From Akkermansia muciniphila (GTDB lineage Bacteria > Verrucomicrobiota > Verrucomicrobiia > Verrucomicrobiales > Akkermansiaceae): a stretch of DNA of 64,000 bases. Where the stretch lies: positions 620,001 through 684,000 of the forward strand of contig NZ_PJKB01000001.1 in assembly GCF_002884975.1 (NCBI RefSeq). Reading direction: 5' to 3'. This document shows positions 42,354-52,073 of this stretch, one piece after another (position 1 is the first letter of the stretch; the number at the start of each line of letters is the position of its first letter). A program made the position numbers and the translations under genes. The notes beneath the pieces are model-generated. The model had not been told where the DNA came from. It did not search any database and saw only the letters and a program-made list of their open reading frames with translations.

Positions 42354-44396
42354 ATGCATTCATCATCCCTTCCGGCGATTGCCCTGGCTGCCTGTACCTG
42401 CGTTTGCCTTCAGGATGCCGCGGCGTCCGTATTTTATCCGGGAACGCCTCCCGGCCCCCCCGCCGCCCATCGGGATGGGGATGTCTATACCTTGAGCAAC
42501 AACGTTCTGAGCGCTTCATGGAAGGTTTCCGGCAACAGGCTGGTTCCCCTGGGAATCGTGAACCGGGAACGGGACGCCAAGGCGGAAAATCCCGCCTCCG
42601 GCGAACAGTCTCCGGAGTTGTTCCGCCTTTCCACGGAGAAGGAAGGCTACAACCTTCCCTCCTCCCGGTTTGTGATGGAAGGAACACCCGCCATCAGCGC
42701 CCTGAAGGGGCACGCCGCAAGTTCCCGGCTGGGGGAACGGCAGGAAGGAGCGGTGATTTCCGCCACCTTCAGGGATAAAAAAAGCGGGCTGACGGTCCAT
42801 TGGAAGGCGGAATTGAGAAAGGGTTCCTCCTACGTGAAGGAGACCTACAGGATTGACGCGTCCAGGAACGTGAATTTGAAGAAAATCCAGCTGATTGATT
42901 TGCAGGACCATTCCCTGGCCGTGAAGGGCTCCGTACCGGGCAGCCCCCTGGTCAGCGAGCGGGAAGGCACGTTTGCCGGCATTGAGCTTCCCGTAGCCAG
43001 GGCGCAGGCCGGAGGAGGAACGGGAACCGTCGGGTTTGACTGCAACCTGCCCATGGGGCCCGGAAACGCCCAAACCTTCACTACGGTGCTGGGCGTATGG
43101 CCGGAAAACCAGCTGCGCCGCGGCTTTCTTTATTATCTGGAACGGGAGCGCGCCGCGCCGTACCACCAGTTCCTGCATTATAACGGCTGGTATGACGACG
43201 GCCTGGACCCTACGGAGGAAACGCTCGTCAAGACCGCCGGAGAATACGGGAAGGAGCTGGGTTCCCGCCATGTCAAGCTGGACGGCTTTGTACTGGATGA
43301 CGGGTGGGATGACGTTAATGAAGACCTCTGGCAGCCTTCTACCAAAAAATTTCCGCACGGATTCGGCCCCGTCGTGAAGGCGGTGGGCAGGATTCCCGCC
43401 GGGTTCGGCATCTGGATTTCCCCGCTGGGCGGGTATTTCGGCCCGGAAAAACGGGTGCAGCACGCCAAGGACAAGGGCATTCTTCCCGCGGACGCCGCAG
43501 GGTTTGACCTTTCCTTCCCCAAGTATTACGAGTGGTTCAAGAAGCGCTGTTCCGACCTGATGAAGAAGGACAAGGTGACCTATTTCAAATGGGACAAGGC
43601 CGGAGACGGCATCAGCCCCCATTTCATGGCCCTTCTTTCCATCGCCAGGGAACTCCGCCAGGAGAATCCCCGTCTGTTCATTAACACGACGGTAGGCACC
43701 TGGCCCTCTCCCTTCTGGCTCAATCATGTGGATTCCACCTGGCGCAGCGGTACGGCGGACGTGGGCTGGACCGGCAAGGGAAATGACCGCGAACAGTGGA
43801 TCACATTCCGCGACGGCGCCTGCTATAACGTCATTGTCAAACCGGGGCCCCTTTATCCGCTGAATTCCATCATGCACCATGGCATGGTGCTGGGCACCAA
43901 ATTCCAGGCGGCACGCGTCAGCAAGGGACAGGACGGAAAACAGGATAACAAGGACCTGAAAAATGACGCCCGCATCTATTTTGGTTCCGGAGCCAATCTT
44001 CAGGAGCTTTACCTTACCCCCTCCATGATGGACAAAAAGGCATGGGATGACATAGCTGCCGGAGCGCGCTGGGCGCGGCGCTTCCAGGATGTTCTGGCGG
44101 ACGCGCACTGGGTGGGCGGCAACCCGGACCAGCTGGAACCTTACGGTTATGCGGCCTGGAGCCCGCGGGGCTGCACGCTGGCCCTCCGCAATCCGGACGA
44201 CAAGCCGCGGTCGATTGACCTGGATGCAAAGACCGTCTTTGAGCCCGTTCAAGGGCAGCCTGCGGTTTTCTCCATGAAGGCCTCTTATCCGGACCAGCGC
44301 GTCAAGACGCTGAAACTGGAACAGGGCAAGCCCGTAAGCGTGGAGCTTCAGCCCTTCGAGGTGCTGGTGTTTGACATGAGAACGGACAGGCGCTGA
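42354..44396 (+). CDS. secreted GH-D-clan glycosidase (GH36-like)
   Basis: A 680-aa exported protein (signal HSSSLPAIALAACTCVC). The segment LDGFVLDDGWDD is the characteristic strand of alpha-galactosidase-type (GH27/GH36, clan GH-D) barrels, and the probable nucleophile lies in YFKWDKAGDG (Asp414). A possible acid/base is Asp469 in STWRSGTADVGW. The N-terminal ~300 residues form a beta-sandwich like that of GH36, and a C-terminal beta domain follows. Alpha-galactosidase or alpha-N-acetylgalactosaminidase activity on glycans is likely; the exact family is uncertain. The ATG at 42354 fits the signal peptide better than the one at 42324. Confidence 0.75.
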   Translation: MHSSSLPAIALAACTCVCLQDAAASVFYPGTPPGPPAAHRDGDVYTLSNNVLSASWKVSGNRLVPLGIVNRERDAKAENPASGEQSPELFRLSTEKEGYNLPSSRFVMEGTPAISALKGHAASSRLGERQEGAVISATFRDKKSGLTVHWKAELRKGSSYVKETYRIDASRNVNLKKIQLIDLQDHSLAVKGSVPGSPLVSEREGTFAGIELPVARAQAGGGTGTVGFDCNLPMGPGNAQTFTTVLGVWPENQLRRGFLYYLERERAAPYHQFLHYNGWYDDGLDPTEETLVKTAGEYGKELGSRHVKLDGFVLDDGWDDVNEDLWQPSTKKFPHGFGPVVKAVGRIPAGFGIWISPLGGYFGPEKRVQHAKDKGILPADAAGFDLSFPKYYEWFKKRCSDLMKKDKVTYFKWDKAGDGISPHFMALLSIARELRQENPRLFINTTVGTWPSPFWLNHVDSTWRSGTADVGWTGKGNDREQWITFRDGACYNVIVKPGPLYPLNSIMHHGMVLGTKFQAARVSKGQDGKQDNKDLKNDARIYFGSGANLQELYLTPSMMDKKAWDDIAAGARWARRFQDVLADAHWVGGNPDQLEPYGYAAWSPRGCTLALRNPDDKPRSIDLDAKTVFEPVQGQPAVFSMKASYPDQRVKTLKLEQGKPVSVELQPFEVLVFDMRTDRR

Positions 44397-44419
44397 CAAC
44401 AAGAAACCGCCTTGTATGG

Positions 44420-44456
44420 AAAACCATGCCTTCCCTTGCGGACGGCATGGTTTTTT
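44420..44456 (+). terminator. intrinsic terminator of the GH36-like gene
   Basis: The stem aaaccatgcc (44421-44430)/ggcatggttt (44444-44453) runs into a T6 tract (44451-44456). Confidence 0.82.
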
Positions 44457-44538
44457 ACGGTTCCGGTCCCGGTTGCCGGAACCTCTTTGGAAAGAATGGC
44501 TTTCCCGGAGAAGGCGGAAGGAGGCCTCCCGGCAGGTT

Positions 44539-45648
44539 TTAAAGAACCAGGGCGTCCCCTTCCTGGAATTCCGGAATGGTCACCAGGGATTTGCCGTCTT
44601 TCAGCGCCACCACGTGCACCTTGCGCTCCTGCATGCCTTCCGGGGTTTTCACCTGGATGGAGCTTCCATCCCTGACGGCATGGGAGGGAATCCATACGGA
44701 AGAGGGAACCTGCACATTGATGTTCACCTGAAGGGCCATGTTCACGGGAGCCACCTGCCATTCGGAAACGTGGGAGGCGTTAGGCTCCAGTGAGGCAATC
44801 AGCACCGCGGAGTTGCGCTCGGCATCCAGCGCGGAATCCACCGCCGTCACATGGCCCAGCCATTGCAGCCGTTTTCCGTTGTTCAGCACACAGGAGGCGG
44901 TCAGGGCCGTATTCACCTTGCCCTGCTCATCCCTGGGCAGCGCGGAAAATTCTTCCAGCGGCACGGGAACGCGTATCATCCGCTCCTGGAGGGGGATCAC
45001 CTTTCCCACGGGCTGCCCGGCAACCACGCGGGCCCCGGCGCCTACGGAACATTCCACCACCTGGCAGGTATAGGGAGCTTCCAGCACCGTATCCCGGAGG
45101 GCCTGTTCCGCCTCAGCCACGTACGCTTCCGCGGCGTTCAGCCGCGCATTCACGGCCCGGCGCTGCGGCACCCGGAGCACCAGCTCGGATTCCTTTCCGC
45201 TTTTGGAGACGGAGCTGTACGTTTTTTTAATGGCTTTCAGGGCTTCCGCCTGTTCCGTGGAAACGTCCAGGCGCGCCTGTTCCAGTTCCGCCTGGGCGTT
45301 CGCCAGCCGGGCGCGGTATTCAAATTTTTCCAGCTCCAGCAAGGGGGTCCCCTTCAGGATGATTTCTCCCGCGTTAAAGAGGGGATGCACCTTGTCCACC
45401 TTTCCGGAAACACCGGGAGAAAGCATGGTCAGGTGGGAGGCCTTCACCACGCCGGGCGCGGAAATGGTCAGGGCGTTTTCCTGCAAATGCAGGGGTTCCA
45501 CCGTTCCGGAGGAGGATGCCTTGCCCTTTTCTCCCGAGGAGGAGAAAGACGGGTCCGTTATAATGGCCGTGCCGATCAAAAGAGCGACGATCCCCAGGCC
45601 GATGCCTATGGACCAGGATGTTCCCTTTTTGTGAGGGGCCTCGCTCAT
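44539..45648 (-). CDS. HlyD/RND-type membrane fusion protein
   Basis: A 369-aa periplasmic adaptor. One N-terminal helix (WSIGIGLGIVALLIGTAII) anchors it. The lipoyl halves are LSPGVSGKVDKVHPLFNAGEIILKGTPLLELE and a later LEAPYTCQVVECSVGAGARVVAGQPVGKVIP, flanking a coiled-coil hairpin (about 110-170). A beta-barrel region follows. No inner-membrane pump or outer-membrane channel gene adjoins it, so it is an orphan adaptor or works with components elsewhere. It lies downstream of the YbjN-like gene on the same strand with a 27-bp gap, suggesting cotranscription. Confidence 0.85.
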   Translation of the reverse strand: MSEAPHKKGTSWSIGIGLGIVALLIGTAIITDPSFSSSGEKGKASSSGTVEPLHLQENALTISAPGVVKASHLTMLSPGVSGKVDKVHPLFNAGEIILKGTPLLELEKFEYRARLANAQAELEQARLDVSTEQAEALKAIKKTYSSVSKSGKESELVLRVPQRRAVNARLNAAEAYVAEAEQALRDTVLEAPYTCQVVECSVGAGARVVAGQPVGKVIPLQERMIRVPVPLEEFSALPRDEQGKVNTALTASCVLNNGKRLQWLGHVTAVDSALDAERNSAVLIASLEPNASHVSEWQVAPVNMALQVNINVQVPSSVWIPSHAVRDGSSIQVKTPEGMQERKVHVVALKDGKSLVTIPEFQEGDALVL

Positions 45649-45675
45649 GAACAGCTCCGGGGGGAACGCGGCCCG

Positions 45676-46131
45676 TTATTTGGGATATTCCGTCTCCATG
45701 ATGTGGGAGTAGGCTTCCGCCGTTTCCACAGCCACGGTTTCAATGTTTTTCATCAACTGGGCAAACTGGGCTTCCGTGAGGTCCATGCCTTCCAGGACGA
45801 AGGACTGGCGGTAGTAGACGTAACCGCTGTTGGGGTCCAGCTGGAAGGCGCCTGCCGTCTGGTCGGCATTCAGTTCACTGAGGATGATGCTGACTTCCAC
45901 ACGGCGGTGTTCAGGCACCTTGGCGGCGAAAAGCACGTCAATGACCAGCGTCTCCGGATGATCAATCATCGTGTACAGGAGGCTCACGGGCGTGAACGTA
46001 TCACAGGGGACGAACGCGATGCCTGTTCTGAGATTGAGGTTGTCCGCGGAAGTGATCCATTCCGTTTCTTCCCCTCTCTTTCTGAGAACGGTGTACACAC
46101 GGTCCAAAAGGCTGAGCTGCTGGTTTTCCAT
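45676..46131 (-). CDS. YbjN-like protein
   Basis: A 151-aa acidic protein with LLDRVYTVLRKRGEETEWITSADNLNLRTGI, ETLVIDVLFAAKVPEHRRVEVSIILSELNADQTAGAFQLDPNSGYVYYRQSFVLEGMDLTEAQF-type strands. This strand-helix order is the YbjN/type III secretion chaperone-like fold, whose members regulate or assist unknown partners. The key region (NADQTAGAFQL then YVYYRQSF) is the most family-like part. The adaptor gene follows directly. The assignment is by pattern and moderately certain. Confidence 0.7.
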   Translation of the reverse strand: MENQQLSLLDRVYTVLRKRGEETEWITSADNLNLRTGIAFVPCDTFTPVSLLYTMIDHPETLVIDVLFAAKVPEHRRVEVSIILSELNADQTAGAFQLDPNSGYVYYRQSFVLEGMDLTEAQFAQLMKNIETVAVETAEAYSHIMETEYPK

Positions 46132-46278
46132 ATTGAAAATTGTTTAACAGGAGGGTTGCTTGCAAAGGCGCATGCAACGTACGCGCCCGTTTACTGGATT
46201 CAAGCTTACTGGCAACCTTCTGATTCGTCAAGCTCTCCTGACGCAAAGAAATTGAAAAAACATGTACGCATCCGGCAT

Positions 46279-46311
46279 GAAAACAGACGCCGCCCGGATG
46301 GACGGCGTCTG
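46279..46311 (-). terminator. terminator between purB and the YbjN-like gene
   Basis: On the minus strand cagacgccg and cggcgtctg form a 9-bp stem around a 10-nt loop and are followed by a T4 run. Its orientation fits termination of purB. Confidence 0.65.
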
Positions 46312-46355
46312 AAAATGCAATGCGTGCGTGACGCGCGCCTTCTTCCGGCGTTTGT

Positions 46356-47780
46356 TTACAGGATGTCTCCGGGCATGTAGCATGCGCCGTCCGGGAACCT
46401 GCCCGTCAGCTCCCGCACCATGGCCTGGAACGCCTCCACCTGGGCGTCAGCCATGCCCGTGGCGGAGGAGTTGGAGTCAAAGATGTCCTGGAGAGCCGCC
46501 CTGTCAATGCCCAGGCGGCCGTCTTCCGCCAGGCGGTCCAGCAAGTTGTTTTCCATGATCTTTCCGGCCCGCAGGTCGTTGGAGACGGCTACGGCGTGCT
46601 CCTTGATGACCTCATGGGCGGTTTCACGGCCAATGCCGCGCTTGACGGCTTCCATCAGGATGGTGGTGGTCATCAGGAAAGGCAGGTAGCGGCGCAGTTC
46701 CGCGGCCACCACGGCTTCATACACGCCCATCTGGTTCAGGACGGTCAGGAAGGTTTCAAACAGGCCGTCCGCAGCATAGAAGGAGTCAGGCATCACCACG
46801 CGGCGCACCACGGAGCAGGATACGTCCCCCTCATTCCACTGCTCCCCGGCCAGTCCGGAAACCATCATCAGGTAGCCCTTCAGGATGACGTGGAAGCCGT
46901 TGACGCGTTCGCAGGAGCGGGCGTTCATCTTGTGCGGCATGGCGCTGGAACCGGTCTGCCCCTTGGCAAAGCCTTCCGTAGCCAGTTCATGGCCGGCCAT
47001 CAGGCGCAGGGTCTTGGCAAAGGAGGAGCAGCCGGAGGTCAGTTCCACCAGGCCGGAAACCACGGAGAAGTCCAGGGAACGGGGATATACCTGCCCCACG
47101 TTCATCCACTTGGAGGGGATGCCCAGGTGGGCGCACACGCGGTCCTCCAGTTCCAGGACGCGGGCGGCATCCTTCCCGAAGAGGGAGAGCTGGTCAAGCT
47201 GGGTGCCTACGGCTCCTTTAAGCCCGCGGACGCTGTAACGGTCCATCAGGGAAATCCAGGTCCCCAGGCCGTGCACGATGTCTTCCCCGAACATGGCGAC
47301 GCGCTTGCCCATGGTGGTGGTCTGCGCGGCCACGTTATGCGTGCGCCCGGCGATGGTTACGTGCTTCCACTGTCCGGACAGGGCGCTCATGCGGTTCAGC
47401 ACGGCCACGGCCTTGTCACGGATGATCTGCATGGATTTCCAGATCTGGAGCTGTTCCACGTTTTCCGTCAGGTCGCGGGAGGTCATGCCCTTGTGGATAT
47501 GCTCGCACCCGGCCAGATCGCAGAATTCTTCAATGCGCGCCTTCACGTCATGGCGCGTGACGCGTTCGCGGGCGTCAATGGCGGGCAGGTTCACCTGGTC
47601 CTTTACCCGTTCATAGGCCTCAATCACGCCGTCCGGAATATCCAGTCCCAAATCCTTCTGGGCCTTCATCACGGCAATCCAGAATTCGCGTTCCAGAATG
47701 ATGCGGCCCTCTGCGGACCAGATGGATTTCATGGCGGAGGATGCGTACCTTTCAGCCAGGACATTGGGAATCACGCTCAT
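46356..47780 (-). CDS. purB: adenylosuccinate lyase
   Basis: A 474-aa fumarase/argininosuccinase-superfamily enzyme acting twice in purine synthesis. It begins MSVIPNVLAERYASSAMKSIWS. The signature loop is TGSSAMPHKMNARSCERV, and TSRDLTENVEQLQIW and AGRTHNVAAQTTTMGKR carry the catalytic His and Thr/Ser contacts. A longer in-frame extension upstream has no conservation and overlaps the pepT gene, so the ATG at 47780 is chosen. pepT ends 124 bp upstream on the same strand. Confidence 0.93.
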   Translation of the reverse strand: MSVIPNVLAERYASSAMKSIWSAEGRIILEREFWIAVMKAQKDLGLDIPDGVIEAYERVKDQVNLPAIDARERVTRHDVKARIEEFCDLAGCEHIHKGMTSRDLTENVEQLQIWKSMQIIRDKAVAVLNRMSALSGQWKHVTIAGRTHNVAAQTTTMGKRVAMFGEDIVHGLGTWISLMDRYSVRGLKGAVGTQLDQLSLFGKDAARVLELEDRVCAHLGIPSKWMNVGQVYPRSLDFSVVSGLVELTSGCSSFAKTLRLMAGHELATEGFAKGQTGSSAMPHKMNARSCERVNGFHVILKGYLMMVSGLAGEQWNEGDVSCSVVRRVVMPDSFYAADGLFETFLTVLNQMGVYEAVVAAELRRYLPFLMTTTILMEAVKRGIGRETAHEVIKEHAVAVSNDLRAGKIMENNLLDRLAEDGRLGIDRAALQDIFDSNSSATGMADAQVEAFQAMVRELTGRFPDGACYMPGDIL

Positions 47781-47904
47781 ATCAAAATGTGTGTATGCAG
47801 GGGTTATAAAAAACGGTGGACCGCCATGATCATGACGGAAGGGAAAAAAGCAAGCACTTTCCCCTTTCAGGGGGCTTCCGGGTTTCTGCGGGAAAAGCTC
47901 CCCG

Positions 47905-49167
47905 TTATTCCTGTTTTTCCGCCGCCGGGGGCTCCAGCCCGTACCTTGCGTATCCGGAAACGATTTCCTGGAGGATGGCGGAAATTTTCTCCAGGGACTG
48001 GACCGGAACGTATTCATACCTTCCGTGGAAGTTATGGCCTCCGGCGCACAGGTTGGGGCACGGCAGCCCCATGAAGGAGAGCCGGGCTCCATCCGTGCCG
48101 CCGCGCACCGGAATGATTTCCGGCTGCACGCCCACGGCCTTCATGGCCCTGCGGGCGTGTTCCACCAGGTGCATGTGGGGGAGAATCTTTTCCTTCATGT
48201 TGTAATAGGAGTCCTTCACCTCCACCCGCACCGTTCCCTCCCCGTATTTCCGGTTCAGCAGGGCCGCGCACTCCCGCATGAATTCCTTCTTGCGTTCAAA
48301 TTCCTCCTTGCCGTGGTCCCGGATCAGGTATTCTCCGGCCGCCTGCTCCACATCCCCGCGGAGGGAGTCCAGATGGTAGAAGCCTTCATAGCCCTCCGTA
48401 AAGGCCGGGTTCTGGAACACGGGGAGCATCCCCTGGAATTCCATGAGTACCAGGCACGCGTTCAGCATCCGTCCCTTGGCGCTGCCCGGGTGGATGCTGG
48501 TGCCCCGCACCGTCACCACGGCGGAGGCCGCGTTGAAATTCTCGTATTCAATTTCCCCCACCGCTCCCCCGTCCACGGTGTAGGCAAAGTCTGCGCCGAA
48601 GCGCGCCACGTCAAAGGAGTCCGCTCCGCGGCCTATTTCCTCATCCGGCGTGAAGGCAATCCGTATTTCGCCGTGAGGGCGTTCCGGATGCAGCAGGAAG
48701 GAGGCGGCCATATCCATGATTTCCGCCACTCCCGCCTTATCATCCGCACCCAGCAGGGTGGTCCCGTCCGTCACCACCAGGTCCTGGCCCGCATATCTGC
48801 CCAATTCCGGAAAAACGGACGGGGAGAGCACAATTCCCTGTTCCCGGTCCAGAATGATGTCTCCGCCGTCATAGGAAGGCACGATGCGGGGCTTCACGCC
48901 GCTGCCGGAGACGCCCGGGGCCGTGTCCACATGGGCCACCCAGCCGATGACGGGAACCTGCCTGTCCACATTGGACGGGATGGAGGCGTACACGATGCCG
49001 GAAGCCTCATCCAGTTCCGCGTGCGCCCCCAGTTCCTCCAGCTCCGCGGCCAGCATCCGGGCCAGAGCCGTCTGGCCGGGCGTGGAAGGAACGGCGGAGG
49101 AATCCGCATCAGACTGGGAATCCACGGAAACATACTTCAAAAAACGGTCTAAAACGGAGATATTCAT
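47905..49167 (-). CDS. pepT: peptidase T (tripeptide aminopeptidase)
   Basis: A 420-aa M20-family zinc aminopeptidase that removes the N-terminal residue from tripeptides. It begins MNISVLDRFLKYVSVDSQSD. Zinc ligands and catalytic residues lie in VGWVAHVDTAP (His, Asp), LLGADDKAGVAEIM (Asp), IAFTPDEEIGRGAD (catalytic Glu and Glu ligand), YTVDGG and the C-terminal GGHNFHGRYE. The ATG at 49167 is chosen over an upstream extension. Its role is peptide utilisation in the cytoplasm. Confidence 0.95.
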   Translation of the reverse strand: MNISVLDRFLKYVSVDSQSDADSSAVPSTPGQTALARMLAAELEELGAHAELDEASGIVYASIPSNVDRQVPVIGWVAHVDTAPGVSGSGVKPRIVPSYDGGDIILDREQGIVLSPSVFPELGRYAGQDLVVTDGTTLLGADDKAGVAEIMDMAASFLLHPERPHGEIRIAFTPDEEIGRGADSFDVARFGADFAYTVDGGAVGEIEYENFNAASAVVTVRGTSIHPGSAKGRMLNACLVLMEFQGMLPVFQNPAFTEGYEGFYHLDSLRGDVEQAAGEYLIRDHGKEEFERKKEFMRECAALLNRKYGEGTVRVEVKDSYYNMKEKILPHMHLVEHARRAMKAVGVQPEIIPVRGGTDGARLSFMGLPCPNLCAGGHNFHGRYEYVPVQSLEKISAILQEIVSGYARYGLEPPAAEKQE

Positions 49168-49283
49168 CAGGAAAATCAAGGATTGGCGAGAGTCTAGCAC
49201 CTACCCCCGCGAACACAAGCACAAGACACGGTTTATCCTTGCGATTCAGGATGGTTTACAGTATGTAAACAAAGCTTCTCCCC

Positions 49284-52034
49284 ATGATGACTCCTCTCCC
49301 TCTTGGCATTACCCTTGCTTTGTCCCTGACCTGCGGCGCCCTGCCCCTTCTGGCCCAGGGCACTTATGTGCCGGGCCCCATGCCCGTCTCCGCCGGGGCC
49401 AGGCAGGACCCTGCGGACATGTACCTGGAAGCGTTAAAGCTGGTGACCAGGGCCGCGGACCTGGTGGAAAAACGGGACTATATAGGGGCCATCCGCCTTA
49501 CGCACCAGGCGGAAGACAAGTTCGGGCGCCTGGTGAAGGAGTATCCCCAATGGAAGCCCAACATGCTCCAGACGCGCCGCCAGCTCAACAGGGAGAATCT
49601 GGACAAGTGGCAGAAACTGGCCCAGCAGCAGGCCGCCGCCGCGCCCGCCGGCCCCGGTCTGGAACTGGAACGCCCGGCCAACGCGCCGCGCCCCCGGCCC
49701 AAGCCCAACATCGCCCTTCCCCCCGGCTACAAGGGAGTGGAATTCCCCCACCGTCCCGGCGAGCCCCTGGTCAACACCATTCCGTCCTCCTCCGTTGCCC
49801 CCGGCGCGGCCCCGGAAGTGGTGGAAAGCAATTACGAGCGCATCCGCAGGCTGCTGGACAAAACCACCATGGAGAACAAGGCCCTGATTCTGGCGCTCAA
49901 ACGCACCCGGAAGGAACAGGAGGACATTCTGGCAAAACTGGCCGTAGCGTCCGCCGGGGAGTCCGTCTACCGGGATGAACTGCTCAAGGTCAGGAAGCAG
50001 ATGGACGATGAGAGGAATACCAGCAACAAGCTTCTCAAGACCCTCACCAAGCGGGTGGATGAACTGGAACTGACTGTCGCCACCCTGAGCCGGGAAAAAA
50101 CCCAGTATCTGGAGCAGATAGCCTCTTTGCAGCTTCAGCTCAAGGAGCACCAGGACAAGCTGGCCCAGGTCACGGATGACAGGAACGCCCTCAAGAAGGA
50201 ACGCGACCAGCTCGCCGCCCTGGTGGAACTCAACAGTCCGGATAAGACCAGGAACCTGCTGGACCGCAACCTGACGCTGGCGGCCCTGCTCAAGGACGCC
50301 CAGAATAAAATAAGCGCCCTGGAGACGGCCAAGTCGGACTCGGAAGAGCAGCGTAAGGCCAACCTGAAAGCCCTGGAGGAGGCGCGCGGCGAATCCGCGG
50401 ACCTGAAGCAGAAGCTCATTGCCATCCGGGATGAAAACATTGGTTACCGCAAACGCATTACGGAGCTGAATACCAAGCTGATCAATGCGGACGTGGAGCT
50501 CTCCAAGCTGGAAGCCAATCCGGGCAAAAGCCCCCTGTTGCTGGAGGAAAACCAGCTGTTGCGCTCCACCATAGCCAAGCAGCTCCGCATTCTTTCCGTG
50601 CAGGACCAGAGCCGTTCCCTCCTCATCAGCACGTACAAGCGCCTGCACCAGCAGAACCCGGAAACGGCGGAAATCGCCTCCCTGATGGATAATGAAGAAG
50701 CCATCAAGCTTACTCCGGCGGAACAGCAGATTGTCAATGCCATCGCCAGCGACAACAAGATCAACATTCCCCTGACGGACCAGCAGAAGGAAAAAATCAG
50801 CAAGCTGGCGCTGGCCCTGTCCGCAGAACGGGACAAGGCCGCCCAGCTGGCAAAGGACCTGGAACAGGCGCGCACCCAGACCAGAACCAAAGCGGCCAAG
50901 TCCGCCAAGAATGACAAGGCCCAGACGGAAGCCCTGGCCCGCACCCAGAAGGCCCTGGAACAGAAAAACCTCCAGGTGGAGGAACTTACCCGGCAGATGG
51001 ATGAGCTGAAAACCCGGTTTGCGGAACAGGCGCGCCTGGCCGCCATCTCCTCCGGAGCCATCACGCCGGACCAGGAAAAAACGCTGAACCGGAGCATGGA
51101 AACCACCGTGCGCAGGAAGCTGGAAGCGGAAGCCCTGGGACAGGGCGCCGCGGAGGCCTTCGCCAAAAAGCGCTATGCCGCCGCAGAACAGCTTTACCGC
51201 ACCCTGCTGGATTTCCAGCCGGCCCACGTTCCGGCCCTGGTCAACCTGGGCACCATCCTGCTTCAGCGCAACAAGGCGGAGGAAGCCATAGAATACCTGA
51301 AAAAGGCCACGGAGCTGGACGCATCCTCTTCTCCCGCGTGGTTCATGATGGGCGTGGCCCAGTACCGCTCCGGACAGGACCAGCATGCCATCGCCTCCCT
51401 GACGGAAACCGTCCGGCTGGACCCGGCCAACGCTCCGGCCCTGCTTTACCTGGGCAACCTGGAAACCAGCGCCGGCAATTATGAAAAAGCGGTGGGGCAT
51501 TTTGAAAACGCCCTGAAAATCCAGCCGGAATCATCGGACGCCCATTTCAACCTGGCCTGGACTTATTCCCGCCTGGGCCGCACGGCGCAAGCGCGCAAGA
51601 GTTATGATGCCGCCATCCGCTGCGGCGGACTGCCGGATTCCGACCTGGAACTGGCCATCACCGGCACCACCACCCTTCCCGTCAAAAAAACGGCTCCGGG
51701 CAATGCCCCGGCGGACGCCGCAAATGAACCCGGAATGCAGCTGGCGGCTGTGAGCGATCCGGCGGCCATCCCCCATGACGCCTATGAGGTGCCCGCCAGC
51801 GTGGCGGAAGACCCCAATGCCGTGGAAAAACCGTCTGCGGGCCCCAAGCAGATCGTCGTCAGCCACCGTCCGGAAACCACGGCCGCCTCCCTGGAATCCC
51901 AAGTCCGGGAAACAAGCTCCACGGTTCTTCCCGCACAGCCGCAGGCAGAAGCTGCGACCGCCGCCGCAGAACAGCCCAGGCCGGAAAAACAGGAAGCGCC
52001 GCGCAGGAGAAGCCGCTTCCGCATCGGCTCCTGA
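49284..52034 (+). CDS. secreted coiled-coil/TPR protein with RFRIGS tail
   Basis: A 916-aa protein (915 if the second Met is used) with a signal peptide (LPLGITLALSLTCGALPLLAQG). The mature N-terminus (about 42-115; DPADMYLEALKLVTRAADL ... PQWKPN) matches the domain of the protein at 17042-17632. A very long coiled coil follows (about 190-600), then about four tetratricopeptide repeats (about 628-780; RYAAAEQLYRTLLDFQPAHVPALVNLG and successors). A Pro/Glu/Ala-rich linker ends in RFRIGS. It would be an envelope-associated scaffold with protein-binding repeats. No enzyme domain is seen, and the function is unknown. Confidence 0.8.
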   Translation: MMTPLPLGITLALSLTCGALPLLAQGTYVPGPMPVSAGARQDPADMYLEALKLVTRAADLVEKRDYIGAIRLTHQAEDKFGRLVKEYPQWKPNMLQTRRQLNRENLDKWQKLAQQQAAAAPAGPGLELERPANAPRPRPKPNIALPPGYKGVEFPHRPGEPLVNTIPSSSVAPGAAPEVVESNYERIRRLLDKTTMENKALILALKRTRKEQEDILAKLAVASAGESVYRDELLKVRKQMDDERNTSNKLLKTLTKRVDELELTVATLSREKTQYLEQIASLQLQLKEHQDKLAQVTDDRNALKKERDQLAALVELNSPDKTRNLLDRNLTLAALLKDAQNKISALETAKSDSEEQRKANLKALEEARGESADLKQKLIAIRDENIGYRKRITELNTKLINADVELSKLEANPGKSPLLLEENQLLRSTIAKQLRILSVQDQSRSLLISTYKRLHQQNPETAEIASLMDNEEAIKLTPAEQQIVNAIASDNKINIPLTDQQKEKISKLALALSAERDKAAQLAKDLEQARTQTRTKAAKSAKNDKAQTEALARTQKALEQKNLQVEELTRQMDELKTRFAEQARLAAISSGAITPDQEKTLNRSMETTVRRKLEAEALGQGAAEAFAKKRYAAAEQLYRTLLDFQPAHVPALVNLGTILLQRNKAEEAIEYLKKATELDASSSPAWFMMGVAQYRSGQDQHAIASLTETVRLDPANAPALLYLGNLETSAGNYEKAVGHFENALKIQPESSDAHFNLAWTYSRLGRTAQARKSYDAAIRCGGLPDSDLELAITGTTTLPVKKTAPGNAPADAANEPGMQLAAVSDPAAIPHDAYEVPASVAEDPNAVEKPSAGPKQIVVSHRPETTAASLESQVRETSSTVLPAQPQAEAATAAAEQPRPEKQEAPRRRSRFRIGS

Positions 52035-52073
52035 CGTTCGCTTCCCTCCCCACCCTTTCTCCTGAAAACAGCC

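Noticed and set aside
47781-47904. terminator between pepT and purB
   Set aside because: Only short stems (4 bp) precede the T runs on the minus strand; not strong enough to list.
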